The notes: a model not told the origin generated them from the sequence alone. Counted from the first letter of the stretch, positions 16,076-23,515 are shown. The stretch is DNA of 35,813 bases from Methanobacteriota archaeon (GCA_030605385.1 JAUWIL010000003.1:1-35813), one strand, 5' to 3'. Numbers and translations are program-made.

Positions 16076-16690
16076 ATGAAGAAAAAGCAACTTGAGATGC
16101 AGCTTGAGAAAATAAAGGGATTTAAAACCCCATCTCCGAGGCTGGAACAGTACGTCACACCTGCGCCGGTAGCCGCGGAACTCCTTCATATGGCGTATAT
16201 GAGGGGGGATATAGAGGGCAGAGTGGTGTATGACCTTGGGTGCGGCACAGGGACACTTGCGATAGGCGCAAAACTGCTTGAAGCCTCTGAGGTGGTGGGA
16301 TTCGACATTGATGCGGAGGCTGTTGAAGTGGCAGAACAGAACTCCCGACTCTTCGGCACGGATGTAAGGTTCATACAATCGGATATAAACGGCGTGCAGG
16401 GAAATGCTGATACCGCGGTCATGAATCCCCCGTTCGGGGCGCAAAATCCTGGGGCAGACAGGCCCTTTATATCTAAAGCTCTCCAGATAGCGCCAGTAGT
16501 ATACTCACTTCACAATGCGGGTAGTGAAGATTTTATCAAAAGGTTTATAGAGCCAAACATCACAAAGGAGCGATGCCCCATAAGCTTTCCTATAAAGTGG
16601 ACTTTTGATTTTCACACTCAGGAAGTGAGGGAAGTGGATGTAGATTTATATATGATGAAGAGAAGAGAAAGGGGAGAAAGAGAGCGATAA
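16076..16690 (+). CDS. METTL5-type rRNA/nucleic acid adenine N6-methyltransferase
   Basis: A 204-residue Rossmann methyltransferase of the COG2263/METTL5 group. VVYDLGCGTGTLAIGAKLL is the SAM-binding motif I; GFDIDAEAVEVAEQN is motif II; AVMNPPFGAQ is the NPPF motif used for adenine N6 methylation. The N-terminal LEQYVTPAPVAAELL is a family signature. Human METTL5 methylates an adenine in 18S rRNA; the archaeal enzyme is expected to act on 16S rRNA. Length fits (about 200). It starts 46 bases after dph2 with a purine-rich AGAGGA site just before ATG. The end is highly charged (KRRERGERER). Confidence 0.85.
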   Translation: MKKKQLEMQLEKIKGFKTPSPRLEQYVTPAPVAAELLHMAYMRGDIEGRVVYDLGCGTGTLAIGAKLLEASEVVGFDIDAEAVEVAEQNSRLFGTDVRFIQSDINGVQGNADTAVMNPPFGAQNPGADRPFISKALQIAPVVYSLHNAGSEDFIKRFIEPNITKERCPISFPIKWTFDFHTQEVREVDVDLYMMKRRERGERER

Positions 16691-16697
16691 GTTATAG

Positions 16698-16708
16698 GGT
16701 TTATATAT
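16698..16708 (+). promoter_or_regulatory. TATA-like element ahead of the first hairpin array
   Basis: GGTTTATATAT, ten bases after the methylase stop. If used, transcription would start about 25 bases later, near 16733, just before the hairpin array, so the array would be the 5' leader of the csl4 mRNA. Function inferred from sequence and spacing. Confidence 0.45.
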
Positions 16709-16733
16709 TGTTGCTAAACAGTGTTGTTGTGTT

Positions 16734-17081
16734 GTTTAAACAGTTAATGGATGTTTATGGAACTTTGTTCCATAACCGTATGGAGGTGGAGCTTCCATAC
16801 ATGTTTGCGGAACAAAGTTCCGCAACAGTCTAAAAGTTCCACTTTTAGACATGTTTGCAAAAACGTAGTTTTTGCAACCGTATAAAATCAGGAGATTTTA
16901 TACATGTTTACAGAGCAGGGCTCTGTAACCGTATGAAATGCTTTGCATTTCAGACATGTTTGAAAAACCTACGGTTTTTCAACCGTCTAAAACGCAAAGC
17001 GTTTTAGACATGTTTATGGAACGTAGTTCCATAACCGTATGAAAAGCGGAGCTTTTCAGACATGTTTAAAACGGGTAATGG
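16734..17081 (+). repeat. Tandem hairpin array A (six double-hairpin units) upstream of csl4
   Basis: ATGTTT recurs at 16751, 16801, 16851, 16904, 16956, 17010 and 17062 (period 50-54 bp). Each unit is ACATGTTT, a hairpin, AACCGT or AACAGT, then a second hairpin. Stems differ in each unit but pair, for example GCGGAACaaaGTTCCGC, GCAAAAACgtaGTTTTTGC and ACAGAGCaggGCTCTGT. The second hairpin often extends into the joints, as in GTCTAAAAGT...ACTTTTAGAC. The joints ATGTTT and AACCGT can themselves pair at five of six positions if U-G is allowed. The array is bracketed by near-identical 17/18-mers (GTTTAAACAGTTAATGG at 16734 and GTTTAAAACGGGTAATGG at 17064). It is not CRISPR: the constant parts are very short and the variable parts are self-complementary. 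Confidence 0.85.
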
Positions 17082-17100
17082 GCTTTGAAAACTCAGAACT

Positions 17101-17122
17101 GACATAAACCGACATAAACCGA
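17101..17122. repeat. 10-bp tandem repeat
   Basis: GACATAAACC twice in a row, followed by GACATA, 80 bases ahead of csl4. A further hairpin, GTGAACGC-AGA-GCGTTCAC at 17143-17161, follows and is trailed by AAGACTTTG, the reverse complement of the AAGTCTT joint seen in array B. Confidence 0.8.
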
Positions 17123-17202
17123 CATATATTCTGCAGAAACTAGTGAACGCAGAGCGTTCACAAGACTTTGTATTCGACAAGTAATCAGGAAGTGTTTTTT
17201 TG

Positions 17203-17790
17203 ATGGGCGATGAGATAGGCAGTAAAGTAGAAGAAGGTAGCTTTGTAACTCCAGGGGGCTTTATTGGGACATCGGAGGAGTTTCTGACAGGCACCGGAAC
17301 ATATGAGGAGAAAGGGAAAGTATACGCGTCGACCACAGGGATATTGAACATAAATACTAAAGAACGCATAGTCAGTGTTAAACCCACAGTGAAGACCCCG
17401 CCAATACCCAAAGTGGGGGATATAGTGGTTGGTAGGGTGCTTGATATCAAAGGCTCCATGGTATTTGTGGATGTGGGAAGGATAAAAGGCTCCGAAGACA
17501 GAGAGATAGCCGCTTCAGAGCAGGGAGTTATACACGTATCGAACGTTAAGGAAGCATATGTATCTGAACTGAGCGATGAATTCGGTTATATGGATATTAT
17601 TAAGGCGAAAGTTATTGATGCCAAGGCCATGAGACTCAGCACCTCTGCAAAGGACTTGGGAGTTATAAAGGCAATATGCTCCAGATGTAAAGTGGGCATG
17701 AAGAGGAAGAACGACCGCCTTGAGTGCCCCAACTGCGGAAGAATAGAAATGAGAAAGATCTCAGAGGACTATGGTATGGGAATAATTTAG
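17203..17790 (+). CDS. csl4: Exosome subunit Csl4 (S1 and zinc-ribbon RNA-binding protein)
   Basis: A 195-residue protein of the archaeal exosome cap, which feeds RNA to the Rrp41/Rrp42 ring for 3'-5' degradation or tailing. The N-terminal domain runs from GSFVTPGG to about residue 65; the S1 domain covers about 70-145 (PKVGDIVVGRVLDIKGSMVFVDV...IHVSNV); the C-terminal zinc ribbon has CSRC...CPNC around 160-180. This is the full domain order and length of archaeal Csl4. The ORF track starts at a TTG directly before the ATG at 17203; I use the ATG, which has AGGA upstream. The gene follows a long hairpin array that may be its mRNA leader and precedes rpoL by about 90 bases. Confidence 0.92.
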   Translation: MGDEIGSKVEEGSFVTPGGFIGTSEEFLTGTGTYEEKGKVYASTTGILNINTKERIVSVKPTVKTPPIPKVGDIVVGRVLDIKGSMVFVDVGRIKGSEDREIAASEQGVIHVSNVKEAYVSELSDEFGYMDIIKAKVIDAKAMRLSTSAKDLGVIKAICSRCKVGMKRKNDRLECPNCGRIEMRKISEDYGMGII

Positions 17791-17876
17791 TTCTTGGGGT
17801 TGATGTTTAGAGCTGATTTAGAGCTGATGTTAGGATTTAGGATTGACCATTAACCGGGACTTCAGATTATAACAAG

Positions 17877-18167
17877 GTGACACTCTTGGAGATAAATATA
17901 CTGGAAAAGTCGGATAAGGAGATAAAGGTAGAGGTAGTTGGGGAGGACCATACATTTATGAACGCCCTAAAGGCCGCACTCCTCGAGGACAAGCGCGTCA
18001 ATGTTGCAACATACGATATTGAATTTCCTACAATTAGTGACCCCGTACTTCACGTAATGACAACGAGCAAACCGATCCCAATTCTAAAGGCTGCGGCGAA
18101 GCGACTGATCAAACAGTGCGACAAATTCTCTGATAAATTCGGCAAGAGTATTGAGGAAAAGCAGTAA
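17877..18167 (+). CDS. rpoL: DNA-directed RNA polymerase subunit L (Rpo11)
   Basis: A 96-residue homologue of eukaryotic Rpb11 and of the N-terminal part of bacterial alpha. It pairs with subunit D in the assembly platform of RNA polymerase. Signatures are the start LEINILEKSDKEIKVEVVGEDHTFMNALKAALL, where HTFMNAL is the hallmark, and DPVLHVMT followed by the C-terminal helix of the dimer. Length is normal (about 90-100). The start is GTG at 17877, just after AACAAG; a TTG three codons later is an alternative. The pairing with csl4 is a conserved archaeal neighbourhood. Confidence 0.93.
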   Translation: MTLLEINILEKSDKEIKVEVVGEDHTFMNALKAALLEDKRVNVATYDIEFPTISDPVLHVMTTSKPIPILKAAAKRLIKQCDKFSDKFGKSIEEKQ

Positions 18168-18224
18168 ACAGTGCCGCGCGTCAAAATCCACCTACAGGCC
18201 AGGTTTGCCGTCCGCATCTTATGG

Positions 18225-18340
18225 TGTTTGCAAAATCGAAGATTTTGCAACAGTATAAAAACCGAAGGTTTTCAGACATGTTTGTAGAACCACGTTCTAC
18301 AACCGTCTAAAACACGCAGTGTTTTAAACATGTTTTAGAG
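18225..18340 (+). repeat. Hairpin array A' (two units of the same family) downstream of rpoL
   Basis: Hairpins GCAAAATC-GAA-GATTTTGC, AAAACC-GAA-GGTTTT, GTAGAAC-CAC-GTTCTAC and AAAACAC-GCA-GTGTTTT are separated by AACAGT, ACATGTTT and AACCGTCT, and followed by ACATGTTT. Joints and spacing match array A, so arrays of one family bracket the csl4-rpoL pair. The rest of the spacer to 18522 shows no gene; a few short repeats (GTAAACT) lie at 18440-18460. Confidence 0.85.
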
Positions 18341-18522
18341 GGTTTTGACACCGTTCAGACCGTTAGGTCCGATCCAGGGTGTTGAGTCCAGGGTATTAAG
18401 AAATTATTTACCTAATCAGTAACATCAATATCATACATAGTGTAAACTATGGTGTAAACTCCATAAACCCAAAAAGGTGATGCACAATCCTTCAAATTCT
18501 TCAACTTATACCGGCCGAGTTT

Positions 18523-20253
18523 ATGGGCTGGTTCATTATGACCATCATACTGGTGGTCATTGTAGTGGCATTCTGGATATGGAGTGAGATAGCACCTTCT
18601 CGCCGGGAGGTTCGCAGGAGAGCCAGAGGAAAAGCAGGTCGCAGGCGTGCCAGGAAGGATGAGGAGACCGAACGCGCCGAGGTGAAGGAGGAACATAAGC
18701 GCACCAAGATTCTTGAAAGTGCCAGGAGAGCAATGAAGCGAGAGCGCACCAAGATGGAGGGGGCAGGCAAGCGCCGTGGAAGGGGGAAGGAAAAAGAAGC
18801 TGGGGTTGACACCCAAACAGGCGAAACCGTACCATCCAAACCATCCATTTTAGACTCGGTCTATGATCTTGCAAGGAAAAGAGGAAAGGAGATACGATCA
18901 GCAGTGGAAGGCAGCTTGGACGAACCATCCGCAGACGAAAAATCACTATCAGGCATTATTGATGATGCAATCGAGACCAGGAAAGGAGAAGAGGCATCGG
19001 CATTAGGAAAGATAACCAAGCTCAGGGATAGGACCAAAGAACTTCATTTAAGTTTGAAAGAAGAATATGAGCACGGTATAATATCAGAGAAGACCTACAA
19101 GGAACTGCTGCAGATAATGGGCCAATCGGAAGGATATGAAGAAACCATAAAGAGAGTCCCAACTACGGACCAGCAAACCGCTGAAAGTGTGCGATATGAT
19201 GGCAGCGAGATAGAGGAAATAACATCCTTTGAGATTGCTCCACCTACAAGCTCCGAACCAGAGAGTTATGCCACCCGCGGCGGAAGAGCTGCTGTGCAGG
19301 CAGATCAATCGCATGTGGCAGCTCTTGAGGAATATGAGGTAATGGCTTATAAGGACATGGAGGCAGACGAAGGTAAATCGGCTGCCGAGGATACTTCAGG
19401 ACATTTTGAGTCTCTTGAACCAAATGTTCCTTTGGAGCCCGAAAGACACACCGGGCGTATAGCAGGAGAATCAGGTGGCAGCGATACCTTTGTCTTTGAG
19501 GGGCACGATATTGGAATTAAGGCCAGGTCAAGAGAACCGGAATCAGCAGAGCAAATAGGGATTGGTGCCGATGCAGAGAGCGCGGAACAAATATCTCAAC
19601 ATGAATCAGAATCCGGGGGAGCAGCTGGCAAAAGTGAGCGTGCACCAAAGCCAGAAGTCCAGGTTGACATATCCTCGGGTGAAGTGAAAGTAGGATTGGC
19701 CGAGCAAGAAACTGAATCCGAATCGTCAGGCGAGCATTATGAGGATGTAGTGCCAGCCCCAGCAGAACAGGAGCCAGAAGCAGAGGAAACGGCGCCTGAG
19801 AAAGAGAAGCATTTGCCTTCATCAGAACCAGAGCCGCTGACTCCGGCAGAACCAGAACCATCAGTTTCAGAGGAAATGGCGCCTGTGGCTGAACATGAGC
19901 CACAGGAATCAGAAGAACAGCCTGTGGGGCAGGTTGAGCCGTTTGTGCCCGAAGAGCCATCAGAACCCGAGAAACCGATCTTTGAACCCGAAGCCGGGGA
20001 AGAGAAGCCTTTACCTTCATTAGAACCAGAGCCGCTGACTCCGGCAGAACCAGAACCATCAGTTTCAGAGGAAATGGCGGATAAACAATCAGCAGAAGAG
20101 CTGGAAGCCATCATAGAAAAGACACATAAAGTACTTAGAGTGCTGGAGAAGCAGCATGAAAAAGGCGCAATTTCAGACGAAACTTACAGAGAGCTGCTTG
20201 AATTAAATGAAGAAAAAATTAAAAATGCAACAGAGAAACTTGAAAAACTATAG
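18523..20253 (+). CDS. Membrane-anchored acidic protein with Pro-Glu repeats and two SHOCT-like helical hairpins
   Basis: A 576-residue protein of unknown function. Residues 2-20 (GWFIMTIILVVIVVAFWIW) form one membrane helix, followed by a strongly basic stretch (RREVRRRARGKAGRRRARK), so the bulk is probably cytoplasmic. The middle and C-terminal parts are acidic and disordered, with Pro-Glu runs. A 22-residue segment (SEPEPLTPAEPEPSVSEEMA) occurs twice, encoded by 66-bp direct repeats. Two short helical hairpins of similar sequence, LKEEYEHGIISEKTYKELLQ near 190 and LEKQHEKGAISDETYRELLE near 550, resemble SHOCT-type oligomerisation motifs. The convergent 212-residue protein carries a third copy. 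No enzyme motif is seen. ATG at 18523 is preceded by no clear ribosome site. A structural or tethering role is inferred. Confidence 0.6.
   Translation: MGWFIMTIILVVIVVAFWIWSEIAPSRREVRRRARGKAGRRRARKDEETERAEVKEEHKRTKILESARRAMKRERTKMEGAGKRRGRGKEKEAGVDTQTGETVPSKPSILDSVYDLARKRGKEIRSAVEGSLDEPSADEKSLSGIIDDAIETRKGEEASALGKITKLRDRTKELHLSLKEEYEHGIISEKTYKELLQIMGQSEGYEETIKRVPTTDQQTAESVRYDGSEIEEITSFEIAPPTSSEPESYATRGGRAAVQADQSHVAALEEYEVMAYKDMEADEGKSAAEDTSGHFESLEPNVPLEPERHTGRIAGESGGSDTFVFEGHDIGIKARSREPESAEQIGIGADAESAEQISQHESESGGAAGKSERAPKPEVQVDISSGEVKVGLAEQETESESSGEHYEDVVPAPAEQEPEAEETAPEKEKHLPSSEPEPLTPAEPEPSVSEEMAPVAEHEPQESEEQPVGQVEPFVPEEPSEPEKPIFEPEAGEEKPLPSLEPEPLTPAEPEPSVSEEMADKQSAEELEAIIEKTHKVLRVLEKQHEKGAISDETYRELLELNEEKIKNATEKLEKL
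19816..20079 (+). repeat. 66-bp direct repeat inside the acidic protein gene
   Basis: A 66-bp unit at 19816-19881 recurs at 20014-20079 with a single C/T difference seen. It is in frame (copies are 198 bases apart) and encodes the Pro-Glu segment twice, suggesting recent duplication or gene conversion. Confidence 0.85.
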
Positions 20254-20276
20254 TGCCTGCGCCCACCTTAATGCTT

Positions 20277-20325
20277 GGCGAAAAACTATGTTTTTCGCCT
20301 GTCTCACGGAATCAAAGATTCTGCA
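20277..20325 (+). repeat. Hairpin pair between convergent genes
   Basis: GGCGAAAAAC-TAT-GTTTTTCGCC is a perfect 10-bp stem, then TGTCTCA, then CGGAATC-AAA-GATTCTG, which pairs fully as RNA with one G-U. The TGTCTCACG joint matches the dph2-tail element. The second hairpin overlaps the last codons of the gene on the other strand. Its place between two converging genes would suit transcription termination on either strand. Confidence 0.7.
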
Positions 20326-20947
20326 AGGTTTTAAGTTCGGATTCTATCTCTTTTATCCTCATCGCATTCTCTCTAGCAGCACGTTCATAACTATCCTTTG
20401 ACATCAGCCCGCCGTTATAATCCTCTTTTATGGATTCCAGAATCATCTCGATACCATCCCTCTCACTTTCCAGTTCCATAGCGCGGGTTTCAACATCGAC
20501 CTCTTCCTCTTCACCCATCTCTGGCTCTTGAGTCGTAGTTGATGTGGGTTCAATCACAATTTTGCTGGCAGGCTTGCTGGCAGGCGGACTAACAGAAGGC
20601 GTGAATCCTTCACCAAGCCCATCCATCTTTAACAGCACCCTCTCAATCTTGCTGATTTTGTCTATTAATACGGAATCAACATCCGAGAGTTCGGCTATAC
20701 AATCACTGGTAACGCCAAGACACCTCTCAAGTTCAGCATCAATGGCAGCCCTTTGCTCAGACATATTGTTCTTAATCTCGTTCTTCACATCATTCAGCGA
20801 TTTGGCAAGTTCATGAAGTGCCACCTCATGCTCGCCGAGAATCCTTAGCGGGCGCTCCATGGAACTTAGCTCGTCTATGCCTCTACCGAATCCTGAAAGC
20901 TTGTTTATATTATCCTTTAGGCTACGATCATAATCGTCTTCAGCCAT
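20312..20947 (-). CDS. Coiled-coil protein with C-terminal SHOCT-like hairpin (paralogue 1)
   Basis: A 211-residue protein of unknown function. Residues 1-115 are helical and shared with the next gene: LxxLGEHEVA and GIDELSSMERPLR are almost identical between the two, followed by heptad-like stretches (KSLNDVKNEIKNNMSEQRAAIDAELERCL). A Ser/Pro/Thr-rich linker and an acidic patch (EMGEEEEVDVE) lead to IKEDYNGGLMSKDSYERAARE, a helical hairpin like those in the convergent acidic membrane protein. I use the ATG at 20947 (MAEDDYDRSL), with GGTGG just upstream and the same MAED start as its paralogue, rather than the longer reading from 20959. Shared motifs suggest the three neighbouring proteins work in one complex, an inference. 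Confidence 0.65.
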   Translation of the reverse strand: MAEDDYDRSLKDNINKLSGFGRGIDELSSMERPLRILGEHEVALHELAKSLNDVKNEIKNNMSEQRAAIDAELERCLGVTSDCIAELSDVDSVLIDKISKIERVLLKMDGLGEGFTPSVSPPASKPASKIVIEPTSTTTQEPEMGEEEEVDVETRAMELESERDGIEMILESIKEDYNGGLMSKDSYERAARENAMRIKEIESELKTLQNL

Positions 20948-20988
20948 AACCACCCACACCTATAATATCATGTTACTGAATAGTACCT

Positions 20989-21354
20989 TCATCTTGCAAG
21001 GTCGTCTGCCAAGGTACCGGATTCATCGATCTTACCCACAAGTATGTCTTCTATCTTACTAACCTTATCTATTAAGGTTGCATCTATCTCTGACAGCTCC
21101 GTAACTGCCTCTTTGACCACTTGCAGATAATCATCAATCTTACCCTCAAAGTAGGCTCTCTGCTCATCTAAATCGCTTTTAATCTCGTTCGCAGCGTCTT
21201 CAAGCATTTTAGCCAGGCTCTGTATAGCAACTTCATGCTCACCCAATCTTCTTAGCGGGCGCTCCATGGAACTTAGCTCGTCTATACCCCCACCAATCTC
21301 TGAAAGCTTTCTGAGATTATTTTTGATAATCCCTGCATAATTATCTTCAGCCAT
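20989..21354 (-). CDS. Coiled-coil protein (paralogue 2), short form
   Basis: A 121-residue protein homologous over its whole length to the first half of the neighbouring 211-residue protein: MAEDNYAGIIKNNLRKLSEIGGGIDELSSMERPLRRLGEHEVAIQ against MAEDDYDRSL...GIDELSSMERPLRILGEHEVAL. It lacks the linker and C-terminal hairpin. The gene lies immediately upstream on the same strand, about 40 bases away, so this is a tandem duplication, probably co-transcribed. Length and amphipathic helices suggest a coiled-coil dimer or heterodimer with the paralogue. No functional motif is visible. ATG at 21354, preceded by a GGGGGAG-type ribosome site. Confidence 0.65.
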   Translation of the reverse strand: MAEDNYAGIIKNNLRKLSEIGGGIDELSSMERPLRRLGEHEVAIQSLAKMLEDAANEIKSDLDEQRAYFEGKIDDYLQVVKEAVTELSEIDATLIDKVSKIEDILVGKIDESGTLADDLAR

Positions 21355-21393
21355 ATTATCTCACTCCCCCTTCAATTGAAAACAGAATAGGCA

Positions 21394-21450
21394 CATTAAG
21401 TCTATTCCCATGCATTAAGTCTATTTCTATACACTAAGTCTATTTCTATT
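21394..21450. repeat. 19-bp tandem repeat, three copies
   Basis: Units like CATTAAGTCTATTTCTATA at 21394-21412, 21413-21431 and 21432-21450 with a few differences, just upstream of the short coiled-coil gene. Confidence 0.85.
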
Positions 21451-21568
21451 ATCCTGTTACAAATGAGCTGCATACCAGATATATTTCCACTCTCTCAATT
21501 TACTTTCAAAAGCTTATAAGCTTTATGCACGGCGATAACGCTTGTCTCAGGCAAACATCCAATCCACT

Positions 21569-22285
21569 CTAAATCTCGATGCCCATACACTCTTTGGAAC
21601 GGTTGCGAATGTAAGAGCCAGCAAGATCATCCATATCAAACGAATACGGCGCAACATCGCTGAGAAGTGCATCACCATCCAGAACCCCCACATTGTCCTC
21701 ATCAACCAGCATAACATACTCAATTCCATCATACATGAAGCCCATACATAATTCGACAATTGTCGGCGTCGGAATGAACTTTAACATAGGAAGAACATCC
21801 ATTCTGGCACGCAGCACCATTGGATTATTCTTGCCGCATGCGGGGTCAACCAGCTTCATCTTAGTATAGTCATCCGAGACCTCGATACCGTGAATGCTGC
21901 GCACGCTCAGATCAGGATAGGCAGTCTGAACGTATTTTGCGAAGCGCACCCATCCATTGTTGGTATCGGTCCACCTCCAATCAGGATTCCAGAAGCCAAG
22001 AAAGATATCCATGGTGAGTTTCAGGAGCCTCTTCCAGTCAACGCCAGAGGTTTTCAGGAAAGTGCCGCCATCAACATCCTCATAGAGGTCAACGCACTCA
22101 ACCCATTCATACCTCTGCATCACGATGGCGATTATATCAGTCCTGTAATAATCCTCTTCCACAGGGCATGCATCACTTTCATACAGCAGCCTCACCCTAT
22201 CGTCAGGGTACCATTGGAGCAAAGCATTGTTTAGACTGGAGCCGACGTAACTCAAAGATTCAGGCACATTCGATGAAACAGACAT
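21569..22285 (-). CDS. Unknown protein, 238 residues
   Basis: I do not recognise this protein. It is soluble, acidic and rich in Trp, Tyr and Asp (GFWNPDWRWTDTNNGWVRF, CVDLYEDVDGG). The order looks like an alpha/beta domain with hydrophobic beta segments (VELCMGFMYDGIEYVMLVDEDNVGVL, near the C-terminus) and a helix before it. The end (SFDMDDLAGSYIRNRSKECMGIEI) is helical. Cysteines are scattered and give no metal motif. The ATG at 22285 opens the frame. Codon use looks like the neighbours'. The gene is oriented with the two coiled-coil genes, about 200 bases upstream of them, so it may belong to the same transcription unit, but the 19-bp repeats between them argue against tight coupling. Confidence 0.5.
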   Translation of the reverse strand: MSVSSNVPESLSYVGSSLNNALLQWYPDDRVRLLYESDACPVEEDYYRTDIIAIVMQRYEWVECVDLYEDVDGGTFLKTSGVDWKRLLKLTMDIFLGFWNPDWRWTDTNNGWVRFAKYVQTAYPDLSVRSIHGIEVSDDYTKMKLVDPACGKNNPMVLRARMDVLPMLKFIPTPTIVELCMGFMYDGIEYVMLVDEDNVGVLDGDALLSDVAPYSFDMDDLAGSYIRNRSKECMGIEI

Positions 22286-22352
22286 AGCAAAACACCATTA
22301 ATATGCGATAGCAGTATTGGCTGTAAGTACAGTATAGTTAATCCGATGCGTC

Positions 22353-22362
22353 ATTTTATATA
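22353..22362 (+). promoter_or_regulatory. TATA-like element for mevalonate kinase
   Basis: ATTTTATATA at 22353-22362. Transcription would start near 22385, just before the hairpin array, giving a leader of about 200 nt before the ATG at 22586. Inferred. Confidence 0.5.
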
Positions 22363-22402
22363 AGCGTTTCAATAGTCGCCTCCATATCCCGGCGTGAGCT
22401 TT

Positions 22403-22545
22403 CGTCAAGTCTTGCGAACCAAAAGTTCGCGGGACAACCAAATGCCATGCATTTGTTAAGTCTTGCGGAGCAAAGCTCCGCGGGACAGACGGACTACTGT
22501 CCGTCAAGTCTCGCAAAAACTTCGTTTTTGCAAGACTTCCGCAAA
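22403..22545 (+). repeat. Tandem hairpin array B in the mevalonate kinase leader
   Basis: Five hairpins in succession: GCGAAC-CAAAA-GTTCGC, CAAATGC-CAT-GCATTTG, GCGGAGC-AAA-GCTCCGC, GACGGAC-TACT-GTCCGTC and GCAAAAAC-TTC-GTTTTTGC. Odd-numbered ones are entered by (TC)AAGTCTTG and left by CGGGACA. As RNA, GUCUUGCGAAC pairs completely with GUUCGCGGGAC through two G-U pairs, and the third hairpin does the same. The last is closed by AAGTCT...AGACTT. Same architecture as array A with different joints. The rest of this 300-base spacer holds only the promoter-like box. Confidence 0.85.
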
Positions 22546-22585
22546 TGTATTCAGGAATTGTATCGAATTTCAGGCGGTAGCAAAG

Positions 22586-23515
22586 ATGGGTAAAGGCAGT
22601 GGGTATGGAAAAGTAATACTGTTCAATGAACATTTCGTGGTGCATGGAATACCTGCCGTAGCTTCGGCAATCAGACTTGCGACAGATGCAATCGTCAAAC
22701 GGCTCGACAGCGGATCGGGCATAACCATCCACGATGAGCGCATGGGAACCGAAGGGTACTCCGAGGCAAAGCGCGAGCATCAAAGAGAGGCGTTGGAGCG
22801 CATGATGAGGATGATGGGTGTGAACACAAGCAAGATGGCTCTCGATGTGACTGGCGGCGGAGAACTTCCCACATTCAGCGGTATCGGCGCAAGTGCAGCC
22901 AACTGTGTGGCTGTGGCAAGGGGTGTATCCGATGAATTCGGGATGGGGCTGCCAGATGACCGCATAAACGAGATTGCGTATGAAGGAGAGCGCGCCTTTG
23001 CAGGCAACCCATCGGGCATTGATAATACCGCCGCAACCTATGGCGGGCTCGTTTGGTTCAAAAGAGGTGAACAGAACGTCATTGAGAGATTGAAAATCAA
23101 GCAGCCTGTGGAGATCGTGATGGGCAACACCGGCGTCGTTGCCAACACCAAGGAGGTGGTTGCAGGCGTCAGAGAGCGCAAGGAGAAGTATCCTGACAAA
23201 TACAGCAAAATCTTCAAAGAGGCTGAAGAGCTGGTGCACAGGGCAAGAAAGGCGCTCGAGGACTTTGATCTTGAAACTGTGGGCGAGTACATGAACCAGA
23301 ATCATGCACAGCTTCAGGCAATAGAAGTGTCGTCAGAAGTGCTGAACCGTCTTGTCGATATTGCAAGAGACCATGGTGCGCCCGGTGCAAAGATGACTGG
23401 GGGAGGGCGCGGCGGCTGCATGGTTGCACTGACTCCCGGAAAAGATCTGCAGGAAACGGTTGCGCAGGCAATGGAAAAAGAGGGTTTCGTGGCACTCAGA
23501 ACCACAATAGGCTGA
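22586..23515 (+). CDS. mvk: Mevalonate kinase
   Basis: A 309-residue GHMP kinase that phosphorylates mevalonate with ATP. GYGKVILFNEHFVVHGIPAVASAI is motif 1, specific to mevalonate kinases (in place of GEH); PTFSGIGASAANCVAVARG is the ATP-binding GHMP loop; EGERAFAGNPSGIDNTAATYGG contains the catalytic Asp region; GAPGAKMTGGGRGGCMVAL is the C-terminal GHMP motif. Length is typical for archaea (about 300-330). The ORF track begins at 22463, within the hairpin array; I use the ATG at 22586 (MGKGSGYGKV), preceded by AGGCGGT. The UbiD-like gene follows 55 bases later, so the two form an isoprenoid operon. The product feeds the archaeal route via phosphomevalonate dehydratase encoded at 33.5 kb. 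Confidence 0.93.
   Translation: MGKGSGYGKVILFNEHFVVHGIPAVASAIRLATDAIVKRLDSGSGITIHDERMGTEGYSEAKREHQREALERMMRMMGVNTSKMALDVTGGGELPTFSGIGASAANCVAVARGVSDEFGMGLPDDRINEIAYEGERAFAGNPSGIDNTAATYGGLVWFKRGEQNVIERLKIKQPVEIVMGNTGVVANTKEVVAGVRERKEKYPDKYSKIFKEAEELVHRARKALEDFDLETVGEYMNQNHAQLQAIEVSSEVLNRLVDIARDHGAPGAKMTGGGRGGCMVALTPGKDLQETVAQAMEKEGFVALRTTIG

Noticed and set aside
16734-17081. CRISPR array
   Set aside because: Constant parts are only 6-8 bases and the variable parts are palindromes, not unrelated spacers; no cas genes are present.
22298-23305. 335-residue minus-strand ORF opposite mevalonate kinase
   Set aside because: It is a shadow of the well-supported kinase gene, with His/Cys-rich, non-homologous translation.
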